Assembly: GCF_001613445.1 (NCBI RefSeq)
Contig: NZ_BDCJ01000008.1
Span: 100,828 to 164,827, forward strand
DNA length: 64,000 nt
From: Nocardia grenadensis NBRC 108939
GTDB lineage: Bacteria; Actinomycetota; Actinomycetes; Mycobacteriales; Mycobacteriaceae
Reading direction: 5' to 3'
A program made the translations under genes and the position numbers. Shown here piece after piece: positions 1 through 8,353 of the stretch. A model generated the notes under the pieces. The model was given only the letters and a program-made list of their open reading frames with translations, did no database searches and was not told where the DNA came from. Each line of letters begins with the position of its first letter. Position 1 is the first letter of the stretch.

Positions 1-201
1 GCCTTCATTCTCGGCGTCGGTGCCGGACTGGCCGCGCTCGGCGTGCAGTACCACCTCTCGCGCATGCTGGCCGGGGTGTGCGAGGCGGTGTACATGTACT
101 CGGCCATGCGCTGGGTGGTCTTCCGGCGCCGCCGATCGCCGATCAGCCCGTGTGGACCCGGGTTTCGTCGCCGTCGCGGACCACGACATCGGCATCGGTG
201 A
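1..201 (+). CDS. C-terminal fragment of an unidentified membrane protein
   Basis: An open frame enters at base 1 and reads to a TGA at 199-201. About the first 45 residues are hydrophobic (ILGVGAGLAALGVQYHL, then MYSAMRWVVF) and look like one or two membrane segments. The tail is basic and Arg-rich and overlaps the 3' end of the convergent peptidase gene by about 59 bases, so this reading frame may run past the ancestral stop. I cannot assign a family from the fragment. Confidence 0.4.
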   Translation, partial: AFILGVGAGLAALGVQYHLSRMLAGVCEAVYMYSAMRWVVFRRRRSPISPCGPGFRRRRGPRHRHR

Positions 202-784
202 GCGCCCAATGCGGTGTGCCCGCCGCCCGGAGGCGGTCGGCGAGGGCGTTACCCGTCCGCTCGGGGTCGGTGGGTGAGTCCAGATGCGGCACGATCGGCC
301 GATCGACCACCCCGAGACCCGCCCAGATCGGTTCGATACCGCAGGCCGGCCGTACCTCGGCGGGGTCGTCGGCGGTCTCCAGACCGTGCAGGTCCGGGCT
401 CAGGACACAGGCGCCCGCGCTGTAACCCGCGTAGACCACCGAATCCGACGCCAGTAATTCCGGGATCACCAGGTCCGCACCGCTCCGCGCGAACTGGGCC
501 CGCAGGACGAAGGTATTGCCCCCGCGGACCCAGAGGACGGGGAACCGCGCCAGCCGCCGGCGCAATTCCTCGGGGCGCCCGGCGTATTCGCGCAGATCCA
601 CCTCCTCGGGCCGGAACCCGAGTGCGCGCAACGGGGTCAGTTCGCTGGTCAACGCGGCGGCACGGCCCCGCGGCCACGAGTCGAAGGCATTGGCGATCAC
701 CGCGATCGGGCCCGGGGCGCCGACCAGTGAAGCGAATACGTCGTAATGAGCGCCGAATCGGTAGCTCGCCAGGAACAATCGCAT
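143..784 (-). CDS. Peptidase S51 (dipeptidase E-like) family protein
   Basis: This 213-residue protein has the S51 fold signatures: a WVRGGNTF strand-turn around residues 85-92 and the nucleophile elbow GYSAGA with Ser122, followed by a histidine in IVPHLDSP. Family members are serine peptidases that cut Asp-X dipeptides, or related enzymes such as cyanophycinase. The substrate here is unknown. I chose the ATG at 784 (MRLFLASYRF) because the upstream in-frame sequence is low quality and overlaps the neighbouring gene. The stop of the upstream mycothiol-family gene lies only one base before this start, so the two are very probably one transcript. The 3' end overlaps the convergent membrane-protein fragment. 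Confidence 0.8.
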   Translation of the reverse strand: MRLFLASYRFGAHYDVFASLVGAPGPIAVIANAFDSWPRGRAAALTSELTPLRALGFRPEEVDLREYAGRPEELRRRLARFPVLWVRGGNTFVLRAQFARSGADLVIPELLASDSVVYAGYSAGACVLSPDLHGLETADDPAEVRPACGIEPIWAGLGVVDRPIVPHLDSPTDPERTGNALADRLRAAGTPHWALTDADVVVRDGDETRVHTG

Positions 785-785
785 C

Positions 786-1622
786 TCAGATGGTGAACGC
801 CAGGTTCCGGACCACCTGCCGGCCCAGCTCCGCGTCCCCGTGGAAGGTGATTTGGTCCAGTGCCGAGTCGGCAGCCACCCGGCCACCGCCCAGCCGTACC
901 AGTAGGCCCGAGTCCAGTTCCAGCGTCAAGGTGGGCTCGGTGGCGGGTGTGTCCACATAGCGTGCCCGGTCACCGACCTCGATGTGCAGGGTCCGCGTGA
1001 GCGGACCGGTGAGTGCCAGGGTGATCAGTGAACCCGCCGGCGCCCTACCGCGTTTCGCGACCACCCGGGGCAGTGACTGCGCGAACTCGGCGAAGGCGAG
1101 CTCGGCCCGCGGGCCGCCCTCGTCGACCCGCTTCCCCAGTGCGTCGGCGATATCGAGTTCGTGCATCCAGCAGTCGAACAAGCGCACCCGCATGAACCGC
1201 GCGTAGGGCACCTCGCCGATAGGCGACGGTGACGGTGCCGACCACGCCGCATCGTCCATGGCGGCGAGCGCGGCCCGGCGGCGGTCGATCACGGCGCGGT
1301 ACAAATCGAGCAGTTCGGTGCCCGCGCGTGGTCGTAGCCGCTGCACCCAGATCTCGTTGAGGGCGCCGATCTCGTTGCGCACGTGCGGCAGCGTCTCCAC
1401 ATCGATCTCCGGCGCCTGCGGATCACGGGCCGGTGGCCTGTCCCCGAGCAGCAGCGACTCGGTGCCGATCACATGGCTCAGCACATCGAACACGGTCCAC
1501 CCCGGAAGCGGCGAGGGTGTCCGCCACTGCTGCTCGTCGAGGTCGGCGACCAGTTCGGCGAGGGCGTCGAACTGGTCGGACAACCGCGCGGTGAGTTCGG
1601 GACGGTCGAGGGTGTCGGTCAT
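786..1622 (-). CDS. Maleylpyruvate isomerase family (mycothiol-dependent, DinB-like) protein
   Basis: The 278-residue protein has the N-terminal four-helix DinB/MDMPI domain (FDALAELVADLDEQQWRTPSPLPGW, then VFDVLSHVIGTE with the conserved His) and a C-terminal domain ending GDAELGRQVVRNLAFTI. Members in mycothiol-producing actinobacteria are thought to catalyse mycothiol-dependent isomerisation or conjugation at a metal centre formed by His/Glu/His of the bundle. The exact reaction cannot be read from sequence. It is the first gene of a two-gene minus-strand unit with the S51 peptidase, separated by one base. Confidence 0.8.
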   Translation of the reverse strand: MTDTLDRPELTARLSDQFDALAELVADLDEQQWRTPSPLPGWTVFDVLSHVIGTESLLLGDRPPARDPQAPEIDVETLPHVRNEIGALNEIWVQRLRPRAGTELLDLYRAVIDRRRAALAAMDDAAWSAPSPSPIGEVPYARFMRVRLFDCWMHELDIADALGKRVDEGGPRAELAFAEFAQSLPRVVAKRGRAPAGSLITLALTGPLTRTLHIEVGDRARYVDTPATEPTLTLELDSGLLVRLGGGRVAADSALDQITFHGDAELGRQVVRNLAFTI

Positions 1623-1767
1623 TCGGTCCTCCTTGGAAGCCGGTATCCGCGATCCGCGGAAGTCGTAGCGAAGGCGGGTACCCGGGATCCGCGGTGGCGG
1701 CGGCCAAGGTATCGCATCATCGGCAGGGTCGTCCTTGGCTGAGCGGGATTCGTACTGGGGCCGGAGA

Positions 1768-2223
1768 TCAGGCCGGTTCCCCGTCGGCGCCGGGCCGCGT
1801 GTCCAGGGCGGCCAGGTCCGCGCGGAGCGCGGCGGCGACCCGTGCGGGCTCGTGTGAGCGGCGCAGCACCAGTCCGGTCGCGAACCGTAATTTGTCGCCG
1901 TGACTGCGGGGGATTACATGCAGGTGGACGTGCGCGACCGTCTGGAATGCGGCCTTGCCATCGTTGATCAGCAGATTCGCACCGTCGGCGGCGAACCCGG
2001 GACCCTGTACCGCCCGGGCGAGGCGATGGCCGACCCGGAACAGATCCACCCCGGCCTCGGCATCCAGTTCGGACAGATCGGTGGCATGCCGCTTCGGGAT
2101 CACCAGCGTGTGCCCGCGGGTGATCGGCCGGATATCCAGGAACGCGGTCACCGTATCGTCCTCGTACACCCGATGGGCCGGTGCGGTGCCGGCCACGATC
2201 CCGCAGAAAACGCAGTCGCTCAC
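1768..2223 (-). CDS. HIT family protein (histidine-triad nucleotide hydrolase)
   Basis: A 151-residue HIT protein. The histidine triad HVHLHV is at residues 98-103 and a CVFC pair at residues 4-7 probably binds zinc. The core DDTVTAFLDIRPITRGHTLVIPKRH is typical of Hint-type nucleoside phosphoramidases, which hydrolyse AMP-lysine or related nucleotides. No in-frame ATG fits the family N terminus. The GTG at 2223 gives MSDCVFCGIV and lies seven bases after a TAGAGT -10 element, which suggests a leaderless mRNA. Confidence 0.88.
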   Translation of the reverse strand: MSDCVFCGIVAGTAPAHRVYEDDTVTAFLDIRPITRGHTLVIPKRHATDLSELDAEAGVDLFRVGHRLARAVQGPGFAADGANLLINDGKAAFQTVAHVHLHVIPRSHGDKLRFATGLVLRRSHEPARVAAALRADLAALDTRPGADGEPA

Positions 2224-2230
2224 ATGGCGC

Positions 2231-2236
2231 ACTCTA
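2231..2236 (-). promoter_or_regulatory. -10 element TAGAGT of the HIT gene
   Basis: On the minus strand TAGAGT is followed by seven bases and then the GTG start of the HIT gene. This places the expected transcription start at or next to the start codon, a leaderless arrangement. No convincing -35 is needed for this class and none is obvious. Confidence 0.5.
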
Positions 2237-2502
2237 CGGCGTAAGGGCTCGGCGCGTCCCGGAGCCGGCATCGACTTGGCAAACTTTTCAAACTCCTGAG
2301 CCTGCTTCGGCGGATATATCCCGTCATCAGGCTTTACCGATGCGAAGACGTCCGGCTGTCGACTCGGAATGTGACGGGCATCTCAGCTAATCTCACTTCG
2401 GCCGATGTACGGTTGCCAGGATTTCGGGCGGTGGTGTCCCAGGGCACCTCCGCCCGGCGCCGGTGATCGGCGGCCGAAACATCAGGAGAGGGAAGCAGAC
2501 AA

Positions 2503-3636
2503 GTGGAGACAACGCAGGCCGTGAGCGATTCGTCGCCGCGCGGGGCGCGTGTCGGTGTCGTTCGCGAATCCGCCGCGGGCGAGCGGCGGGTCGCCTTGGT
2601 TCCGAAGATCATTCCCACGCTGGTGAAACAGGGTGTGGAGGTCGTGGTCGAGGCCGGAGCCGGAGCGGGCGCGCTCATTCCCGATACCGCCTACGAGGAA
2701 GCCGGCGCGAAGATCGGCGACCCCTGGTCGGCCGATGTGGTCGTCAAGGTGGCCCCGCCCAGCGACGCCGAAGTGGGCAAACTGTCCACGGGGCAGACGC
2801 TCATCGGATTCCTCGCCCCGCGCAACGCCGACAACCAGATCGACGCGTTGAAGAAGGCCGGCGTGCGGGCCTTCGCGGTGGAGGCCATCCCGCGGATCTC
2901 GCGCGCCCAGGTGATGGACGCGCTCTCCTCGCAGGCCAATGTCGCCGGGTACAAGGCGGTCCTGCTGGCGGCGTCGGAATCGACCCGCTTCTTCCCGATG
3001 CTCACCACCGCCGCCGGCACCGTGAAACCGGCGACCGTGCTGGTGCTCGGCGTCGGCGTGGCCGGGCTGCAGGCGCTGGCCACCGCGAAACGCCTGGGCG
3101 GCCGCACCACCGGCTACGACGTACGCCCCGAGGTCGCCGATCAGGTGCGGTCGGTCGGCGCCCAGTGGCTCGATCTCGGTATCGACGCCGCCGGTGAGGG
3201 CGGCTACGCCCGCGAACTCACCGATGAGGAGAAGGCCAAACAGCAGCAGGCGCTCGAGGACGCCATCAAAGGTTTCGACGTGGTGATCACCACCGCGCTG
3301 GTACCCGGGCGTCCGGCGCCGCGGCTGGTGACCGCGGGCGCGGTGGCCGGGATGAAACCAGGCAGCGTCATCGTGGACCTCGCCGGGGAGACCGGCGGCA
3401 ACTGCGAACTCACCGAACCCGGCGAGACCGTGGTCAAGCACGACGTGACGATCTGCTCGCCGCTGAACCTGCCCGCCACGATGCCCGAGCACGCCAGCGA
3501 GCTGTACTCGAAGAACATTGCCGCGCTGCTGGAACTGATGCTCGCCGAAGGCGAACTGAAACCCGATTTCTCCGATCAGGTATTGGCCGATTCCTGCGTC
3601 ACCCGTGACGCCGAACCGACAACGAAGGCCGAATGA
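2503..3636 (+). CDS. pntAA: NAD(P) transhydrogenase subunit alpha part 1 (NAD-binding domain I)
   Basis: 377 residues covering domain I of the proton-translocating transhydrogenase: an N-terminal alanine-dehydrogenase-like fold (GVVRESAAGERRVALVPKI) and the NAD-binding motif VLGVGVAGLQALATAKRLG near residues 180-200. It hands hydride from NADH to the NADP site of PntB, driven by the proton gradient, and supplies NADPH. The alpha chain is split in this genome, with the membrane part encoded by the next ORF. The start is GTG at 2503 behind the purine-rich AGGAGAGGGA at 2483-2492. It is the first gene of pntAA-pntAB-pntB, and its stop overlaps the next start. Confidence 0.95.
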   Translation: METTQAVSDSSPRGARVGVVRESAAGERRVALVPKIIPTLVKQGVEVVVEAGAGAGALIPDTAYEEAGAKIGDPWSADVVVKVAPPSDAEVGKLSTGQTLIGFLAPRNADNQIDALKKAGVRAFAVEAIPRISRAQVMDALSSQANVAGYKAVLLAASESTRFFPMLTTAAGTVKPATVLVLGVGVAGLQALATAKRLGGRTTGYDVRPEVADQVRSVGAQWLDLGIDAAGEGGYARELTDEEKAKQQQALEDAIKGFDVVITTALVPGRPAPRLVTAGAVAGMKPGSVIVDLAGETGGNCELTEPGETVVKHDVTICSPLNLPATMPEHASELYSKNIAALLELMLAEGELKPDFSDQVLADSCVTRDAEPTTKAE

Positions 3637-3956
3637 TGTACACCGAACTGCTGGCGAATATCGCGATTCTGGTGCTGTCCGGTTTCGTGGGTTTCGCGGT
3701 GATCTCCAAGGTCCCCAACACCCTGCACACGCCACTGATGTCGGGTACCAACGCCATCCACGGCATCGTGGTGCTGGGCGCGCTGGTCACCCTCGGGCGG
3801 ATGGAGGATCCGTCCCTCGGTGTCCAGGTCATCCTGTTCGTGGCCGTGGTGTTCGGAACGCTCAATGTGATCGGCGGTTTCGTGGTCACCGACCGGATGC
3901 TGGGCATGTTCAAAGGCAAGAAGCCCGCCGCGGGTGCCGAGAAGGCAGGTAAGTGA
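3633..3956 (+). CDS. pntAB: NAD(P) transhydrogenase subunit alpha part 2 (membrane segment)
   Basis: A 107-residue membrane protein with about three hydrophobic helices (LLANIAILVLSGFVGFAVI, NAIHGIVVLGALVTLG, VILFVAVVFGTLNVIGGFVV). It matches the separate alpha-2 subunit that, with PntB, forms the proton channel. The sequence SGTNAIHGIV carries the conserved membrane histidine region. Two consecutive ATG codons (3633, 3636) overlap the pntAA stop, so translational coupling is likely. The tail is Lys/Gly-rich and cytoplasmic. Confidence 0.93.
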   Translation: MMYTELLANIAILVLSGFVGFAVISKVPNTLHTPLMSGTNAIHGIVVLGALVTLGRMEDPSLGVQVILFVAVVFGTLNVIGGFVVTDRMLGMFKGKKPAAGAEKAGK

Positions 3957-3959
3957 CCC

Positions 3960-5378
3960 ATGGACAATCTGGTCGATATTCTCTACATCCTGTCCTTCGC
4001 CCTGTTCATCTACGGCCTGATGGGGCTGACCGGTCCCAAGACCGCGGTCCGGGGCAACTGGATCGCGGCGGCCGGTATGGCGATCGCGGTGATCGCCACC
4101 CTGATCGCCGTCCGGGACACCGGTAACTGGATCCTGATCGTCGCCGGCCTTATCGTCGGCGTGGTGCTGGGCGTGCCGCCCGCCCGCTACACCAAGATGA
4201 CCGCGATGCCTCAGCTGGTGGCGGCGTTCAACGGTGTCGGCGGCGGCACGGTCGCCCTCATCGCATGGGCCGAATTCATCGATACCACCGGTTTCTCGGT
4301 CTTCCATCACGGTGAGGAACCGACGGTGCACATCATCGTCGGCTCGCTGTTCGCCGCGATCATCGGTTCGGTGTCGTTCTGGGGTTCGCTGATCGCGTTC
4401 GGCAAACTGCAGGAGATCCTGCCCGGACGCCCGATCGGTCTCGGCAAACTGCAGCAGGTGGTGAATCTGCTGCTGCTGGTGGCAGCTACCGCGGCGGCGG
4501 TCGTCATCGGGCTCGGCGCCTCCGACGGCGGCGTCTCGCAGTGGTGGATGGTCGGCTTGCTGCTGGCCGCCGGGGTGCTGGGCCTGATGGTGGTGCTGCC
4601 GATCGGCGGCGCCGATATGCCCGTGGTGATCTCGCTGCTCAACGCGCTTACCGGCCTGTCCGCGGCGGCCGCCGGTCTGGCACTGAACAACACCGCCATG
4701 ATCGTGGCCGGCATGATCGTCGGCGCGTCCGGCACCATCCTGACCAATCTGATGGCCAAGGCGATGAACCGGTCCATCCCGGCCATCGTGGCGGGCGGTT
4801 TCGGTGGTGGCGGCGCCGTCGCCGGTTCCGGTGGCGGCGAACAGAAGCAGGCCAAGGCCACCTCGGCGGCCGACGCGGCGATCCAGATGGCCTACGCCAA
4901 CCAGGTGATCGTGGTACCCGGCTACGGTATGGCCGTCGCCCAGGCCCAGCACGCGGTCAAGGAGATGGCGGGACTGCTCGAAGCCAAGGGCGTCGAGGTC
5001 AAATACGCCATCCATCCGGTCGCGGGACGGATGCCCGGGCATATGAACGTGCTGCTGGCCGAGGCCGAGGTGTCCTACGACGCCATGAAGGAAATGGACG
5101 ATATCAACGGCGAGTTCGGCCGCACCGATGTAGCGCTGGTCATCGGCGCCAATGATGTCACCAACCCGGCCGCCCGCGAGGATTCGGCCAGCCCGATCTA
5201 CGGTATGCCGGTCCTCAATGTCGACCAGGCCAAATCGGTGATCGTGCTGAAGCGTTCGATGAACAGCGGTTTCGCCGGTATCGACAATCCGTTGTTCTAC
5301 TCCGACCACACCTCGATGCTCTTCGGAGACGCGAAGAAGTCGGTCGGTGCGGTCACCGAGGAGCTGAAGGCCCTGTAG
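3960..5378 (+). CDS. pntB: NAD(P) transhydrogenase subunit beta
   Basis: 472 residues. Eight or nine membrane helices fill the first ~270 residues (for example NWILIVAGLIVGVVLGVPPARYT and GGGTVALIAWAEF). The C-terminal NADP-binding domain III follows, with VIVVPGYGMAVAQAQHAVKEM, RMPGHMNVLLAEAEV and the GANDVTNPAA loop. It completes the proton-translocating transhydrogenase with PntAA/PntAB. The ATG lies three bases after the pntAB stop. A strong hairpin follows the stop and probably ends the operon. Confidence 0.96.
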   Translation: MDNLVDILYILSFALFIYGLMGLTGPKTAVRGNWIAAAGMAIAVIATLIAVRDTGNWILIVAGLIVGVVLGVPPARYTKMTAMPQLVAAFNGVGGGTVALIAWAEFIDTTGFSVFHHGEEPTVHIIVGSLFAAIIGSVSFWGSLIAFGKLQEILPGRPIGLGKLQQVVNLLLLVAATAAAVVIGLGASDGGVSQWWMVGLLLAAGVLGLMVVLPIGGADMPVVISLLNALTGLSAAAAGLALNNTAMIVAGMIVGASGTILTNLMAKAMNRSIPAIVAGGFGGGGAVAGSGGGEQKQAKATSAADAAIQMAYANQVIVVPGYGMAVAQAQHAVKEMAGLLEAKGVEVKYAIHPVAGRMPGHMNVLLAEAEVSYDAMKEMDDINGEFGRTDVALVIGANDVTNPAAREDSASPIYGMPVLNVDQAKSVIVLKRSMNSGFAGIDNPLFYSDHTSMLFGDAKKSVGAVTEELKAL

Positions 5379-5393
5379 TCGCACGGTGATCGC

Positions 5394-5431
5394 CACGGCC
5401 CCGGGTGGGTTCACCACCGCCCGGGGCCGTG
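5394..5431 (+). terminator. Hairpin terminator after pntB
   Basis: CACGGCCCCGGG at 5394-5405 pairs perfectly with CCCGGGGCCGTG at 5420-5431 around a 14-base loop, 16 bases after the pntB stop. The hairpin lacks a clean U-run, which is common in actinobacteria. Confidence 0.6.
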
Positions 5432-5440
5432 CTGCTGTTG

Positions 5441-5446
5441 TACGGT
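5441..5446 (+). promoter_or_regulatory. -10 element TACGGT of the deazaflavin-reductase gene
   Basis: TACGGT is followed by six bases and the ATG at 5453, the spacing seen at several other leaderless starts in this window. It sits just behind the pntB hairpin, so the downstream gene is probably transcribed separately. Confidence 0.4.
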
Positions 5447-5452
5447 CGGCCG

Positions 5453-5902
5453 ATGGCGAGTCCTGGCGCGAAACTGCTGCAATCCCGTTGGTTCGTTCGA
5501 TCGCCGATCTGGTTGTTCCGGGCCCGGCTCGGGTTCCTGTTCGGTGGCCGGCTCCTGCTGCTGGAACATATCGGCCGCAAATCCGGTGCCGCGCGCTATG
5601 TGGCGCTGGAGACGGTGGACCGCCCGGACCCGGGCACCGTGATCGTCGCGTCGGGCTTCGGTGAGACCGCGCAGTGGTACCGGAATCTGCTGACCGAACC
5701 GCGGTGCCGGGTGAGTATCGGCACCCACTACCGGCTGCCCGCCGAGGCGCGCGTCCTGGACCGGGTGCGGGCAGCCGAGGTGCTGGCGGGGTATCGGGTC
5801 CGGCACCCGCGGGCATATCGGGAGTTGAGCGGCCTCATCGAGGAGGCGACCGGCCGCGGCATCGAAACGGTTCCGCTGGTCGAACTGTCATTGCGCCCCT
5901 AG
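5453..5902 (+). CDS. Deazaflavin(F420)-dependent nitroreductase family protein
   Basis: A 149-residue protein with the layout of the actinobacterial Ddn/FDOR family: a basic amphipathic N terminus (SRWFVRSPIWLFRARLGFLFGGRLLLLEHIGRKSG), then RYVALETVDRP, VIVASGFGETAQWYRNLLTEPRCRVSIG and a C-terminal helix. Relatives use coenzyme F420 to reduce quinones or nitro compounds at the membrane. The cofactor is inferred from the family. I chose ATG 5453 rather than an upstream in-frame start because the upstream part lies in the terminator hairpin and a -10 element sits six bases before this ATG. Confidence 0.8.
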   Translation: MASPGAKLLQSRWFVRSPIWLFRARLGFLFGGRLLLLEHIGRKSGAARYVALETVDRPDPGTVIVASGFGETAQWYRNLLTEPRCRVSIGTHYRLPAEARVLDRVRAAEVLAGYRVRHPRAYRELSGLIEEATGRGIETVPLVELSLRP

Positions 5903-5989
5903 TATGTGGCGTGGTGTCGACCCGAGTAACCGGTCGGTGCCGGGAAAACCGGTGGACGCTGCCCGGGCGCGAGTCGATGATTGTCGGCG

Positions 5990-7129
5990 ATGCTGGAAAG
6001 CCACGAACCCTTGCGACTGATCGGCTCCGACACCGCCGTCACAGACCCCGCCGAGCTGCTGGCGTGGAATGCCGTGCTCGATTCCTATTCGACCCCTCGC
6101 GATCTGCTGGACATGCTCACCCTGAGCTTCTTCGGCCGCGGGACACAGCCGTACTACCGGAAGAGCCGGCTGGAGCGGGTGCGGCCCGAGGCGGCGCTAC
6201 GGCCGCCGGGGTCGCGGATCTCGCGGTCGGTGGTCGACAGCGATTCCCGGTCGATCCTCGTGCTCGGCGAGGGCTGGACCCTGCGGGCCGATCGCTGGTC
6301 GGATAAATCGGCGCAGGTCGAGGTCACGGCGATCAGCGACGAGCTCGCCGAACGCATTGTGGCGGAATCGGTCCAGGACGCCGAAGAACCGGCCGACAAC
6401 GACCGGGCCACGGTCAAGATGGGCTTCTGGCACCAGGGTGAACACGGGGCGCAGCGGCGCGCGCTGGCCGTTACCACGCCGGAGTGGCCGAAGATCCGCG
6501 GCAACTACAGCACCGCCGTCGCCACCGCGCTGGACCGGTTGATGGCCCTGCGCGCGGACGATATCCGCGGCCGGCTACTGCTGCTGCACGGACCGCCCGG
6601 GACCGGCAAGACGACCGCGCTGCGGGCGCTGGCCCGGGCCTGGTCGGAATGGTGCCAGGCCGATTGCGTGCTCGATCCGGAGATGCTGTTCGCCAAACCC
6701 GGCTATCTGATGCGGGCAGCCATGGGCGCCGAAGGAGAGGACGAGGAAGCCGACCGCTGGCGTCTGCTGATCCTGGAGGACTGCGACGAACTGATCCACA
6801 GCGAGGCGAAGTCATCCTCGGGGCAGGGACTGTCGCGGTTGCTGAACCTCACCGACGGCATGCTGGGCCAGGGCCGCGATGTGCTGGTCGCGATCAGCAC
6901 GAACGAGGACCTCTCCCGGCTGCATCCCGCCGTGACCCGGCCCGGCCGGTGCCTCGCGCAGCTGGAGGTCGGCCGGTTGTCCGCCGGCGAGGCGCGGCGC
7001 TGGCTCGGGGACCGGGGCGCCGAAGCTCCCGCGACCGGAGCGACGCTCGCCGAACTGGTCGCGCTGCGCGACGGGACGGGCAGGATCGCGGTCCACGACG
7101 TGGCGCCGGATGCGGGTATGTACCTTTGA
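5990..7129 (+). CDS. AAA+ ATPase with DUF5925-like N-terminal domain
   Basis: 379 residues from the ATG at 5990. An in-frame TTG at 5981 is an alternative, and neither has a clear ribosome-binding site. An N-terminal ~170-residue domain of unknown function precedes the AAA+ core: Walker A GPPGTGKT at residues 201-208, Walker B LLILEDCDE, a sensor-1 region VLVAISTNED and an arginine-finger-like PAVTRPGRC. This combination occurs in actinobacterial proteins of unknown role. It stands alone, with no obvious partner gene on either side. Confidence 0.75.
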   Translation: MLESHEPLRLIGSDTAVTDPAELLAWNAVLDSYSTPRDLLDMLTLSFFGRGTQPYYRKSRLERVRPEAALRPPGSRISRSVVDSDSRSILVLGEGWTLRADRWSDKSAQVEVTAISDELAERIVAESVQDAEEPADNDRATVKMGFWHQGEHGAQRRALAVTTPEWPKIRGNYSTAVATALDRLMALRADDIRGRLLLLHGPPGTGKTTALRALARAWSEWCQADCVLDPEMLFAKPGYLMRAAMGAEGEDEEADRWRLLILEDCDELIHSEAKSSSGQGLSRLLNLTDGMLGQGRDVLVAISTNEDLSRLHPAVTRPGRCLAQLEVGRLSAGEARRWLGDRGAEAPATGATLAELVALRDGTGRIAVHDVAPDAGMYL

Positions 7130-7302
7130 CGCCCTCTCCGGCCTGAAAGGCCGAAGATTCCTACCAGCGCCCTCGCCCGTCGTGCACGTCCGCCCGCGCA
7201 GTGGCGCCGCACGGGCACGGCGCCCGCTCGGCCGCCTGCCGCGGGAGCCCTCGTCGTGGATCCGCCGTGGTCGCGGGGTATTCCCAGGATATGAGGCGCC
7301 GC

Positions 7303-7308
7303 TATCGT
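7303..7308 (+). promoter_or_regulatory. -10 element TATCGT of the AraC-family gene
   Basis: TATCGT is followed by seven bases and the GTG at 7316. This spacing fits a leaderless transcript and is the main reason to prefer 7316 over the in-frame GTG at 7307. Confidence 0.45.
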
Positions 7309-7315
7309 GGGCGGC

Positions 7316-8269
7316 GTGGATGCATTGGCTGCCCTGCTGGAGGGTCCGCGGGCGCGGGGCGCGTTCCTGTTGCGTTCACTGCTGAGCCCGCCGTGGTCGC
7401 TGCGTATCCAGGACGAATCGCCTTTGACGCTGGCCGCGGTGATCCGCGGGCACGCATGGGTTCTCACCGAGGACGGCGGTCGGCACCGGATGAGCGCCGG
7501 GGATGTGGCGGTGTTCCGGGGACCCCGCCCCTATACCGTCGCCGACGACCCCGCCACCGATCCGCAGATCCTGATCAACCCGGGCCAGATCACCACCACG
7601 GTGGACGGTGAGGTGCTCTGCGAGACGATGAACCTGGGGGTGCGGCAGTGGGGTAACGACCCGGCCGGGGAAACCGTTCTGGTCACGGGCTCCTACGAAC
7701 AGGCGGGCGCGGTGAGCCGGCGCCTGCTGCGCGCCCTGCCACAGACCCTGGTGGTGCCGCGCGGGCGGTCCGACGAACGGGTACTGAGCCTGCTGGTGGA
7801 GGAGACCGTGAAGGATCAGCCCGCGCAGAGCGCGGTGCTGGACCGGTTGCTGGACCTGCTGCTCATCGCGACTCTGCGCACCTGGTTCGCCGGGAACGAG
7901 GCGCCACCCTGGTATCACGCCTACGGCGACCCGCTGGTCGGTAAGGCATTGCGGCTGCTGCAGCACAATCCCGCACACGGCTGGACGGTGGCCGATCTCG
8001 CCCGGGAGGTGGGGTCCTCGCGGGCGGCGCTGGCCAGGCGGTTCACCGAACTGGTCGGCGAACCGCCGATGGCCTTCCTCACCGAGTGGCGGTTGGATCT
8101 GGCCGCCGACCTGCTGCAGGGCACCGACGATACGGTGGAGGCCGTCGCCCGCCGGGTGGGGTACGGCAGCGCCTTCGCGTTGAGTGCCGCGTTCAAACGG
8201 CAGTTCGGGGTGAGCCCGCGCGATCACCGGCTGGGGGCCGCGGCCGCCGTGGTGCCCCCGCCCGGCTGA
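7316..8269 (+). CDS. AraC-family transcriptional regulator with cupin sensor
   Basis: About 317 residues. The N-terminal half is a cupin-like sensor of the type found in many AraC proteins (PPWSLRIQDESPLTLAAVIRGHAW, then GDVAVFRGPRPYTVADDP). The C-terminal ~100 residues hold two helix-turn-helix motifs (TVADLAREVGSSRAALARRF and DTVEAVARRVGYGSAFALSAAF) and the signature FKRQFGVSPRDHR. The inducer and targets are unknown. No divergent enzyme gene is adjacent, and the next locus is a degraded transposon. The start is GTG 7316; GTG 7307 would add three residues. Confidence 0.88.
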   Translation: MDALAALLEGPRARGAFLLRSLLSPPWSLRIQDESPLTLAAVIRGHAWVLTEDGGRHRMSAGDVAVFRGPRPYTVADDPATDPQILINPGQITTTVDGEVLCETMNLGVRQWGNDPAGETVLVTGSYEQAGAVSRRLLRALPQTLVVPRGRSDERVLSLLVEETVKDQPAQSAVLDRLLDLLLIATLRTWFAGNEAPPWYHAYGDPLVGKALRLLQHNPAHGWTVADLAREVGSSRAALARRFTELVGEPPMAFLTEWRLDLAADLLQGTDDTVEAVARRVGYGSAFALSAAFKRQFGVSPRDHRLGAAAAVVPPPG

Positions 8270-8353
8270 CCGTGAAACGTCCCGCGCGGGCCCGGTACTT
8301 CAGGGCCAGGTCGGTGCATCGAAGTTGTCGGATATGCGGGATAGTGTGCGTGG

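Noticed and set aside
3576..5816. Long open frame on the minus strand opposite pntB
   Set aside because: It is a shadow of the real pntAB/pntB genes caused by high GC. Its translation is rich in His, Asp, Gly and Arg with no family resemblance.
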